From: Calliphora vicina
Taxonomy: Eukaryota > Arthropoda > Insecta > Diptera > Calliphoridae
Reading direction: 5' to 3'
DNA length: 64,000 nt
Assembly: GCF_958450345.1 (NCBI RefSeq)
Contig: NC_088782.1
Location: 2,861,501 to 2,925,500, forward strand
Of this stretch, positions 23,405-33,994 are shown piece after piece. The position numbers and the translations under genes are program-made. The notes under the pieces are model-generated. The model was not told the DNA's origin. It was given only the letters and a program-made list of their open reading frames with translations, and ran no database searches. How positions within the stretch are numbered: position 1 is the stretch's first letter; the number at the start of each line of letters is the position of its first letter.

Positions 23405-24120
23405 TTTGCTGATGAACCTAGGCCAGGAAGCTCACCGATTGGTCACCAAAGATGTATGTTTTCCATCGGTTTCAACGTGCAAGAGATTATTTGTGCGGAT
23501 CAGAAGTGGTGATTTAGCCATGGATGGGCAAGCATCAATTTGAAGACGTTTGCGAGCAGTAGGATTCATCCAAGAACAGGGAAAATGGGTACCATACGAA
23601 TTGAAGCTGAGAGACTTTGAAATTATGATTGAACAATATAAAAGAAAATAATTTTTGCACCAAATCGATGAAAAATGGATCCATTACAATAACTCGAAGA
23701 GTAAGAGCTCCTATATATTATGAGCTTCCAAAATCTGACCAGACCATCACAGGGAAGCTGTACCGAATGCAACTGATTCCTTTGAAGTGAGCATTGGCCG
23801 AAAACCGCCCAGAATATTCGGCCAGACATGAAACCGTAATATTCTATAATGACAAAGCTCAGACACATATTGCAATATCTGTTAAAAAGTATTTAGAATG
23901 AAGTGGTTAAGAAGTTTTACCTCACCCGCTTTATAGTCCGGACCGTGCCCGTCCGACTACTTTTTGTTTCGATCGATGCAGAACGCACTTCTCTGGGATA
24001 CGCTTTACTTTGGAACAGAGTATCCAAAATTGGCTTCTTAACCTCAAAATATGAGCAATACTTTTTGCTCGGAATCCATATGTTGCAAGAAAGATGGTAA
24101 AAGTTGGTATCTAACAATAC
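23405..24120 (+). pseudogene. mariner transposase pseudogene
   Basis: It reads through the mariner order: 'HRFQRARDYLCGSEVVI'-like N-terminus, 'FIQEQGKWVPYELKLRD', the 'DEKWIHYN' region, 'PIYYELPKSDQTITGKLY', 'ENRPEYSARHETVIFYNDKA' (second Asp), 'LPHPLYSPDRA' and 'FARNPYVARKMVKVGI'. Stops and frameshifts are frequent and internal segments are missing. No TIR is clear. This copy supplies the empty site for the MITE insertion at 33374 ('aaagtatttagaatgaag'). Confidence 0.85.
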
Positions 24121-26265
24121 CTAGGACTTCATAAACAATGGTTTGCAATCCTCTTCGATCCTAAGGTTAGTACATAAGGACAATGTGTGAACTATCTTTT
24201 TGAGTGTCGATCCATATATTTATTTTTTATTATTTATTATTCTTGGAAGGGTAATTCCCATTCGACTTAATCTTCTAAACTGATTTATCCTTCAACAACA
24301 TTCATATGATGTTTGTCTAATCCTAAAAAACAAAACAAAAACATGGGACAAGTAGGGGAAGAAAAATAAATAAATGAAGCGATAAAAAAATTGCAATAAA
24401 TTTTCGCAAGTTAAGGTTTTTTTAACTGCTGCATGTCCTTTGAAGAAAACCGAAGTGGAAATGGGTGGCTGGATTTTGCAATTTAATAAGAATGTGCGCA
24501 TATAATCAAACATCCTTAAACGCACACTTACTTATGTCAGACCTTTATATATTTGCGTGTGTGTATGTGTTTGCAAACCAAACAATTCAAATAATAAAAA
24601 CAATAATATGAAAGTCACTTAAGGTAAGTAAAGAAAAGTAAATAGAGATTATGCATTTTGAGAAAAAAAGAACAGAATATTTTCATATAAAGCTAAAAGC
24701 CCTAAGAATTATAGCTAATATATGCAAATATAATAAATAAGTAATGAAAATATATGAAGTAGAAGTAAAAGAAGGTCTACTTTAACACACCCCCTACCTA
24801 GCTACCTATTTTGTATAAACAAAATGAAATGGAAGTGCTGAAATAAGCAACATATGAAGGAAATCATTTAATATAAACTTAAGTATTTTAAATAACTTAA
24901 ATATTTATTTATGTTTTTAATACACAACCATTTTCCTATTCCCCACAAATCATTGTGTTAAAGCAACAAGTGTTTCTACCAGCCAATTCTAACACATTAA
25001 TCACATCAAAGTGAGGAACGTGTTTGGCATAAAACATTTGTTAGAAAATCCATTCCTTACATTGTCATCTAGATTGTGGTCATTAGAAAATCAAAACATC
25101 CTGTTAACATTTACTCCTGGTTATTTGCAGGTCATTGTAAATATTCCTTCAACCATAAAATGTCTTTAGTTCACTTCATTATTTGGAAAATTTATTTATA
25201 TCTTCCTTTTTGGTTGCATGCAAAGTTGACATTATTCTTTAACATCGTAATGTTTTATTTTTGACATTCGTTAAAAAGGACTCTTCTGAAGGATGTCCGT
25301 TTGGCAGCAAGAAGACAGAAAAAAGACAGCTCTAAATGACGGACGGACGGACGGACATTAACATTAGTTTATTATTCCTGTATTTGTTTTAAGCTATTTG
25401 TTGTGTTTAATTACAATTTTTTTGTTGTTGCTATTTGTAAATAAACAACAAATAAAACAAGATTTTTTGATTTCTTTTGTTAAAACTGTTAAAATGTCCT
25501 TTGGTGTCCTTTCAAAGTCTTAGACGGCTTTGATGACTGCCTGGCTGTTATTTTGTTTTTGCTTTGTAAAATGTATCCTTTGCTGTTTGTTGTCTTTGTG
25601 TGGTGATGGTCCTTTTGAAAATGTTTCAAATTTATGTAAATTTTATATAAAGTTTCCTGATTGTTGGGCCAAAATTGACACAAACAACACGTTACTAATT
25701 CAGTTTTTGTTAGAACGGCTTTCAGTTTAACAGCGCTAAGAAAATATTTAAATTTTTTATTATTTTTGCCATAAATTTAGTTTTATTTAAAATGTGTATG
25801 TGAAGAAGATAAAAAAACACTTTTTGGTCATTGTCCTGTGAAGTTTCTCCAAAATGTTTTTAGGCAAGCAATGAATAGGAAAACATTGGGTAAATCATTT
25901 CTATGGAGCTCAATAAACCCGAGTTGAGTTCTCCGGATCATCTCTATGGAGCTCACTGAACCCGAGTTGGGTTCTCCGGATCCTAGTACTCCCCTTGCAA
26001 TACTTAAGTATTCTCTCAACTGAGAGACAGTTACCAATGAATGAATAAAACTCTTAACTAGACTCCATTACTGACAACCGAAAATACTGACGTCAATAAG
26101 AAAACCACGCACAGCTCAAAAACCAAAACATTGTGCTGCTACTCGTAGACGCCTTATACTCTATGTAGAGCAAGGCGTGAACCTCGAGCAAACACCTAAA
26201 TAAATTCTTAAACCAGTCGTCGGTTTAAGATCCCCAGGAAAAATGGCCTCCTAAAAGGGTCCAAA
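24121..26265. other. spacer with a GGAC run and a 43-bp duplication
   Basis: No gene recognised. A (GGAC)n run of about 20 bases sits near 25337-25356. 25898-25940 and 25941-25983 are two copies of a 43-base unit containing 'tctatggagctca' and 'ttctccggatc', about 90% alike. The duplication lies some 300 bp before the LINE coding relic and may belong to it. Confidence 0.5.
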
Positions 26266-27815
26266 TGTGAACATAAGTGAATGCATTTTAATGGTTAAGC
26301 CTCAAAAGTGCAAAATTGCAATCAGATCCAGAGAGGAAGCAATCAGAATTTGGCGTAATATAAAAAATGCCGAAACTGATTCGCTGCTCAAAATGGCGAG
26401 ATCTGCCAAAGTTCTGAGGCGTGAAAAATCTCTACACGAGCAACGCCTCCGAACCAAAGTTCTTACTGCTCCCCGGGGCAGTAAAAGCTATTCGTTAAAA
26501 GAATGAAGGATAATGCAAGTTCCTCAATTCCTACGCCTTTAAGGGATGCCCAATCATTCTCTGACCCGCTTGACAAAGCTAACATTTTGGCTGAATTATT
26601 TGGAAATATATTCTTTTTACGGTTCCAACTGACCTCAACCTAAAGAAGTCTCCTGTGCCTGATGGTATTACAGCACTGGCCTTGAAGCTCTCACTCTTTA
26701 CCGTGCCGGCTAATTTTCTATATGTTGGAAGGTTGCTAAGAAGGTTGCACCAATTCCTAAAAACGGAGAGGCTAACAACCCTGAAAATTAATCCAATAGC
26801 AATTTGTTCTGCACTTTGCAAAGTTATGGAGAGTATGGTTAACCACCATCTAGTGAAATATTTAGAGTCCAACAATCTACGCAGTGATCGGAAGTAAGGA
26901 TTTCATAGAGGACGCTCTACTGGTGACATGCTAGCCTTCCTATCAGAAAAATGATGTCGTTCCATTCATCGTTTTGGCGAAAGTAAAGTGGTGGCTCTGC
27001 ACATTTACAAGGCGTTAGATAGGGTGTCATTGCTTTTGGTGTCGGTAATAACTTCTCTCGATTTACATCGAGCTTTCTCAGAGTTCGCACTATACGAGTT
27101 ATTGTAGTTCAAGAAAAATTCAGGGGTACCACAAGGCTCGGTTTTTTCTCCTACTCTATTTCTTATCTTTCTAACCGACCTTCTATGTCAAACTTCGAAC
27201 CCTATCTATTCTTTTGCCATTCAAATTCATTCAATTATAAACCAGGCCTGTCGGAATTGGGGCAATGAGGCAAAACATGAATGATTCCCTTAATCGGAAC
27301 CTTGTGACAATCTATGAATGTGGTTGTGCAAACAAAGTCAACTTTAATGCACGATCATGCTGTTTAAAGAATCAGAAGCTTTTGATGTTCTATGCATGAG
27401 TATTCAGTACGATGTCCGATGGACAAAAAACACATTTTTCAAGTGTAGAAAGAAAGTGCTTTAATTTTTAAAACGGTGTAGGAAATACTTCACTCCATCT
27501 GATCTACTTACTATTTACACCACTTATATCCGACTCAAAATGGAATACAACTCTTATGTATGGGCCGGTGCTTCGAAGTCTATTTTAGAGTTACTCTACG
27601 AGTACAGTAGGGTATCTAACTCTATTTTTATGAAATATACGTTCTTCGGTAAGTGCTCATCCATGAATGGTCGGAAAATTCGTACTTTAGTCGTACAGTC
27701 CATAATGGGTACTGGTTCGATTATAAAAATTTATATCATGCTATCTAAAAAATTTAAACCTAAATCAAATCTCAGATTGATAGGTTCAAGGTTTATTGAT
27801 CTATATTTTTAACAA
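26266..27815 (+). pseudogene. non-LTR retrotransposon (LINE) ORF2 remnant with reverse transcriptase
   Basis: The segment between endonuclease and RT is seen first ('AIRSREEAIRIWRN', 'LTAPRGSKSYS'). RT pieces follow in shifting frames: 'PIAICSALCKVMESMV', 'NHHLVKYLESNNL', 'GRSTGDMLAFLSEK', and 'SGVPQGSVFSPTLFLIFLTD' at about 27119-27180. Next comes 'PIYSFA', where the catalytic Tyr/Phe-Ala-Asp-Asp should be; the two aspartates are gone. After the RT, 'YFTPSDLLTIYTTYIRLKME' and 'YNSYVWAGASKSILELL' are typical of the C-terminal third. Many stops and frameshifts; clearly dead. Antisense relics of the same family lie at 37004-39612, and a 3' end at 54656. Confidence 0.88.
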
Positions 27816-28587
27816 ATTCTAAAAACACATAAAATCACACCAATTATTAACGCAAAAGAACCCCCGACACAAGTCAACCAACCATGAGATGACACCAACA
27901 TGTCATAAAAACGCACTTAAAATGACAAAAGAAACAAAAACAATTAAACCACAAAAAAGAAACAAATAAAACCAAACAAAAAAAAACTGACGAATGCAAG
28001 TCACACGAGACGAACAATGTTGCTATTGGTTGACTAAACAAATCGTACAGGAACTTTAACGCCATCATGATTTCAACAACATTCACTCGCACACACTTAC
28101 GTATAATAGGAGTAAAGTAAACACGTACTGCACACACGTTTAATCTCAGAATTTCCCTGCTTTAAACCGGAAGTGAAACATTGTTTTAACTCCATTCTGG
28201 CTGCCATAATGATTACGTTTTGTGTTTTCTTTTATGTCTATGGTCATGGAAATATTTTTAGTTTTTAATTTAAACATGGTGTTATTGTTATTGCATAAAT
28301 GCAACTCTGGAAATGTATATTTTTTGTACTCCTCCATTATAATCCGTTGTAATAGTTGTTGGTACTTTATTTGCTTTCGTTTCAATTTCAAAATAATTAT
28401 TATGATTATCTGCAAATATGAACGTAGTAGAAATATTCACACTAGAGGACATAAAAATAGCAAAAAATTCGAACATGTTGTTACGAAATTGCACTAACAA
28501 CTATCAGAATTTAAAGGTCTGTAACGGCTTTCAACATTTATCATGAGTAATGCTCGAAATTTCTACTTGATAACACGCTCTTATTAA
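27816..28587. other. spacer, nothing recognised
   Basis: No gene or element is supported; the overlapping opposite-strand frames at 27874-28500 show no family motif. Confidence 0.45.
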
Positions 28588-29213
28588 CATTGGCCCATAA
28601 TCATAGTCAAACACTAAAGTCGGTTCTTTTTACAAACAACTTTAAAATAAAACCTGCTTTTTATTAATTTGCAACCATAGTCAAAATTAAAGTATGTTTT
28701 AAATTGAACCGACTTTAACTGGGTGCCACCGCAAATGTAGAAAATGTTTTCATACAATATACAACAAAAAACAGACAAGTGGCAACGCTGAACAGCTGAC
28801 ATACAAAATTAAAAAAAAATCCAAAAAACGTAAACAATAAAAGTAACCGGGACATCTAAAGAAAGAAAGTTGTTTGTTGTGGAAAAATGGAAAAGATAAG
28901 ATTAATATCATAATTACGATATTTTGGTACTAATTTTATTGATAACTGTTCAATAATTGCAAAATCTCTACCAATATCTTGTAACTTAAACATTTTTTAC
29001 TTTGTGACGAACTTTTTTACTCGGCGAAGAACAGCTGATGCTGTTGTTAAACGAGTTAAAAACAACTTCAGCTAGTTTTATATTTAGAGTCGACTTCAGC
29101 GTCAGAAGTATACTTTAACTTGTCTATGATAGACCTAAAGTCCACTCTTAAGTAAAGTCGAGTTTAATTCTCTTAAAAAGTACTTTATTTTTGACTATTT
29201 TTATGAGCCATTG
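28588..29213. mobile_element. TIR MITE with CATTGGCCCATAA ends, 626 bp
   Basis: The left end is CATTGGCCCATAATCATAGT. The right end, reversed, is CAATGGCTCATAAAAATAGT. Similarity continues for about 35 bases (TCAAA..TAAAGT). The subterminal regions on both sides contain AAAGTCGRNTTTA-like motifs. No coding capacity. The target duplication is unclear in the A/T-rich flanks. Confidence 0.6.
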
Positions 29214-30805
29214 TTTATAAGTATAACAATGTTAACTGTTAAAGCTGCTAAAAGCTTTAAAAATAGAACATTCTAGTTTTGCCCATTAGATAATTCATGA
29301 GACTTCTAGAAACTGGCGCTCTGTATGTAAATAGCGTTGAGTGAGACAGAATATGGTAGGCGCTATTACAATTAACATCAAATACATTACCAGTGTATTA
29401 TTTTACATTATAAAGTGTGTGTATTAAAAGAGAGTGAAATTGTTGTGTAAATTTAAATAAATAAAGAGTTGTTAAAATGTTTAAAATACTGATCGCTTTC
29501 ATTTGCAATTAAAAGAATACGGATTATGTAGATAAATAAGCCATTATTTATGTAGACAAATAAGTCACCCTTTTTAAAAGATAAAAACTAAAAAATATGT
29601 TTCCTAAACCTTTTTAAAAACATGCCACTTCCCGAAATTCAAGACAAATATTTTACAAAATTGTTGATTTGTGCTATTTATTTCCACAAGCCTGTAAATA
29701 TTATTGTTGTTCCCTAGCACAAGTATACATACATTTGTGTTTGTATGTTCATTAAAACAAAATTTACAGGCAACATGTATACTGACTTGTTGCCACAAAA
29801 CGAAAATAAAAATAATAAAATTTAAAAACACAACTCTGTAATCAATGCGCGGGAAAATCACTTGATAGCACGCGATGACATTTTTTGTTACAACAAAATT
29901 CAACTTACGAGTATTTGCTGTTTTGTATTATTATTGTCGATGTTGTTGCAGTTAGCTGTTGGTTGTAAAAACGAATTGAAACCCATGAAGCTGAACTGCA
30001 ACGTAGTTACAAATTTGCCAGACTCTAAACAAAACTAAACTAAAACAACGAATTTTCTTTTATTTTTAAATAATAATAAATAAAATTATTGCAATTTTAT
30101 GTTAAAACTTTACAACACTTGTTATTATTTTAATTTAGATTTGTGTTTTTTTCTTGTTTTACTTTTTACTTACATACTTATATATTTAATAATTTCCGCT
30201 CACACACTATTTCATAGTTTGTATTAGAAATGAGTTTTTAAAACTCTAATTCATGTTTTGTTTTTCATTTCATGTTGCCTTTTTGTTGCAAATTACTAGA
30301 GAGACCTTTTTTTTAAATAAGTTGAGGTTGTTAAATTATTCTTATTCTTGCTGGGGGGTTTAATTTGATTTGATTTTATTTTAATATTGTTCTAATTCTA
30401 TGTATTTACCTTGATTGTCTGAAATTAAACTTTTTTTAGTTTTAGTTGCTTTTTACTTTTTTGTTGAGAGTGTATGTTTTGGAGTCCTAATCGTAGTTTT
30501 TTTGTGAGTATGCAAATTCATTTTAAAATTTCATTGGTTTTCGTGTAGAATATTTAAATAATTGTAGAATAATTTCAAAAGTTTAAACATGACATAAATG
30601 ATCACGAAACTATGTGATTTAAACACCCTACATTTATAACACTAGTAACACATTTAAAGGGTTTGGGATTATTGTCTTATTAATATTAATAACATTTTTT
30701 TTTTGAAATTCTTTAATTCTTTTAAATTAAACGTTTTTTTTTGGTTGTAATGAAGTGAAACAAAATTTTGCTATCATTATTTTACGATGAAAAACAGAGT
30801 ACCAA
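29214..30805. other. spacer, nothing recognised
   Basis: A/T-rich, with no recognisable gene. The 99-residue minus frame at 29604-29903 has no motif. Confidence 0.45.
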
Positions 30806-32011
30806 CCAGAGAAGCAAGCCGATTCAAAAATTTCGCCGGCTCTACGCCGAGTTTTCTAAAAATATTTTTATTTATTAAAAATTAATTAATTACAAAACAA
30901 ATAAATCAAAAAACATGTTAAGGGTACTCATTTAAACGCTTAAGTTTCCCATTTGGACAAATGTGCAAGTTTGCGCGGTGTGTTTCGTGAACCCACCTTT
31001 TCAATTCTATGCAAGCTTACACAGAAAAAAGTTTCAACATAAATATTATGATTTGATTTCATTGAATTCAATTCATAACATTTATAAATAATTTCTTAAA
31101 TAGTATGATTTTGTTCATATTTTAGGTTTTCAAAAAAAATCTAGAAGGCTGGAAAAATATTATTTCAATTTCATTTTTATTTTTATGTTGTTCAAAAATG
31201 TTAGAAATTTTCCTTTGAAAATTTTTTATTTTTTTATGATTTTCAGCTACAAAATGTGAAAATATGCGCGAAATTCACTAAATTTTGTTAAAAGGATGAA
31301 ATACTTTAATGTTTATTGATGTTTTATTATGATTAATTATATTTTTTAAGTTTCAGATGTTTATAATTCGTCTTAATACATATGTATATTGGCCAATATA
31401 TGGCTATTATGCAAAAATGTTTGAAATAATTCATCAGATTATACAATTATAATGCAATTTATTATAAAATAGCATACAATTTACGTAAAAAAAGCAAAAA
31501 TTTCCGTCATGTATAATTTTATAATATTTACGAATATGTTCTTATTCTGAATGAAAATAGTTTGGGAAAAAAAAGTCAAGTTCGATTAATAATATTTATT
31601 ACAAAATTCATTCCAATTATGAATTTCATTTTTCTGTGTATACAGAAAATTTATATTTGATAAAAATATCACATAAAAATAAATTCAACAAAAGCTTTAA
31701 TAATTTTTTTTTTCAAATTGTATAAATTTTAATTCTAAAATTGTTGAATGAAAGTTAAATCTTTGGAACAAACGATTGTATACATATTTTGGAAGACTTT
31801 ATTTACGTTCTAGCTGTCGGTTAATGTTTTCATACACAATGCCATTCAACCCAATAATTCTGTTCCAAAGTAACACAATTTTCACATGCATAAAATATTT
31901 ATATTTTATTTTTATTTCTTATAAATAAAAGAAAACAAAAGCAGCTGATTAAAAGAATATTAAATAAAATACGATAGAAAAAATGAGAATCGACACGGCT
32001 TGCTTCTCTGG
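30806..32011. mobile_element. TIR element, ends CCAGAGAAGC, 6-bp TSD TACCAA
   Basis: The ends are CCAGAGAAGCAAGCCG-ATTC at 30806 and GAATCGACACGGCTTGCTTC-TCTGG ending at 32011. TACCAA abuts both ends exactly (30800-30805 and 32012-32017). Half of its length is a later insertion (31020-31638); the element itself is about 590 bp and non-coding. A 6-bp duplication is unusual for the common hAT or Tc1 types. The superfamily is not assigned. Confidence 0.75.
31020..31638. mobile_element. TA-flanked MITE, CACAGAAAAA ends, nested
   Basis: TA-CACAGAAAAAAG at 31018 and TTTTTCTGTG-TA ending at 31640. The inverted arms are only partly conserved beyond 15 bases. It shares its terminal bases with the MITEs at 33374 and 48620 but has a different interior. 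Non-coding. Confidence 0.65.
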
Positions 32012-32449
32012 TACCAACTTAAATGAATATTTTCTAATAAATTTCACAGCATTTCCACTGATAGTTTTTTATATGGATTTTAACATATTTTTTCACGTGA
32101 AGTCGAACAGAATACCGGGCTTTAAAAATTAATTTAAATGAAAAATTTTTTTTTTTGTTGAAAACCAGTTCGAGTTTTTTTATAGATTTTCGCATGAATT
32201 CCTGCATCTATGGACTGATTTAATTTGAAAAATGTTCTATAAAGTATTTCTGACAGATCGCGCTTTCAGAATTTAAGATTTTTTAAAATCATTTTTAATC
32301 TCACATCAGCCATATAAAGAATTTTCAATAGCAGCATAATATGGAACATTTTACTGTTCGTAAGTTATTTCGGGATTCAGAATATTGAAACAGACAGATG
32401 GACATCGCTATAGTAACAAAGCTATCTAGAGTGATCTAGGCTTTACAAT
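32012..32449. other. spacer, nothing recognised
   Basis: Short A/T-rich interval with no gene or repeat recognised beyond the TACCAA flank. Confidence 0.4.
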
Positions 32450-32795
32450 AAATATGTCGCTGAAACATGTTTATTGCTTCAATACGTTGCTGCAACATAT
32501 TTTCTATAAACATGTTGCCGACATTTGTATATAGATGATGCTAGAAAATATATTTTGAAACATGTTTCTCTAACATCTTTAAAAAAAATGTTGCTAGAAT
32601 ATATTTTGTGTATAAATGTTGCTAAAAATATATCTTATAAACATGTTTCTGTAACATATTTTCAATGAAAATGTTGCCGTAACTTTCTTTCAATAAACAT
32701 TTTGTTGCAACATATTTTATATAAATGTGTTGCCGGAATATATTTTCTGTAAACATGTTGCTGCAATATTTTCAAGTTTTTATAAACATATTCTC
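32450..32795 (+). repeat. AACATGTTGC minisatellite, about 30-36-bp units
   Basis: About ten imperfect units of the form 'aaacatgttgctgcaacata' plus 'ttttctat' run head to tail. Each unit includes a palindromic core close to TGTTGCNGCAACA, so the array can fold at many places. It ends just before a mariner relic. Confidence 0.75.
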
Positions 32796-32814
32796 ATAAG
32801 TGGTTGCAAACGTC

Positions 32815-33992
32815 GACGAGATAGAGTTTAAAATTTTGTGCCAACGAATCGTCATATGCGGGAAGTTTAGTTATTAAATTTGAAAAAAAGTGCCGCTGAA
32901 GAACTTCGATTGCTCACCAAAGCTTATGATTAATGTGTTCCATCGGTTTCTACGTGCGAGAAATGGTTTGGGCGATTCAGAAGAGGTGATTTTGACACGG
33001 AAAACAAAGATCGTCCAGGCCAGCCACAAATTTTAAAACTGAGAATTGGTTTTAAAATTTAGTCCATGAAGATTGTTGTCAAACTCAACAAGAGCTTGAA
33101 AAATCATTGGGAGCTACTCATGCAGAAATTTCAAAATGTTTGCGAGCAGCAGTATTCATCCAAAAACAGGGAAATAGGGTATCATACGAATTGAAGCCGG
33201 AAGACCTTGAAAGATGATTTTGCATATCCGAAATGCTGCTTGAACGTTATAAAAAAAATCATTTATTGCGATGCAAAAATGGAATGGATAAGAGATCGTA
33301 TATGAATATGATTCGTTTAAAGCATCATGGCAACGATCTGTCATATATTGCAATACCTGTTAAAAAGTATTTACACAGAAAAATCTATTTCTTAAACCGT
33401 TTCAATTCAAATATATATCACATATTGAACTGCTTTCAATTATTTCATAATTGAATCAAGTATTCATGTGCTCAAAAACAAAATTTTGTGATATTTTCTA
33501 TTGAATTTTGAGTTTTGAATTTGATAATTTTGACAATTGAATATACAATTTTCGTTATTGGTTGAACTTTAAATACAAAAATTATTGAATAGATAATTTT
33601 CGTAATAGAAAATATCAGAAAATTTAGTTTTTGAGCACATGAATACTTGATTCAATTATGAAATAATTGAAACCAGTTCAATATGTGATAAATGTTTGAA
33701 TTGAAATATATTTTTTTCTGTGTAGAATGAAGTGGCCGACTTCTATTTGTTGCGATTGATGCAGAACGCTTTCTCTGGGATATGCTTCACTTTGGAACAT
33801 AGTATCCGATATTGGCATGATTCGTTCTTGGCCCTTCTTTTGGCTCGGTGTACATACATATGTTGCCAGAATGATGGGAAAAGTTCATTGCTGACAATGG
33901 CCAATACTTTGAATAAATTAATATTGTACAAATGTTTCAAAATAAAAGCCAAAAGTTTGATAAAATTCCGCATTTTGGAGTCATACACCCAC
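32815..33992 (+). pseudogene. mariner transposase pseudogene, split by a TA-flanked MITE
   Basis: It begins in the mariner 5' UTR ('gccaacgaatcgtcatatgc'). Decayed transposase then shows the 'FHRFLRARNGLGDSEEV'-like helix-turn-helix part, 'DCCQTQQELEKSLGATHAEI', 'FIQKQGNRVSYELKPED' and 'MLLERYKKNHLLRC'. A MITE interrupts at 33374-33722. After it come 'LMQNAFSGICFTLEHSIRYW' and the C-terminus. The right TIR is kept, 'ggagtcatacacccac', with a TA at 33993-33994. The TIR matches that of the copy ending at 20327. Deletions remove the catalytic core; dead. Confidence 0.85.
33374..33722. mobile_element. palindromic TA-flanked MITE, 349 bp
   Basis: TA-CACAGAAAAATC at 33372 and TTTTTTTCTGTG-TA ending at 33724. 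Nearly the whole length forms two arms carrying 'ttcaattatttcataattga' and 'aatcaagtattcatgtgct' and their complements. Insertion is proved by the uninterrupted mariner sequence at 23888-23905. Confidence 0.85.
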
Positions 33993-33994
33993 TA

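Noticed and set aside
32450..32795. CRISPR-like array
   Set aside because: The units are adjacent, imperfect and palindromic, with no unique spacers, and the genome is eukaryotic.
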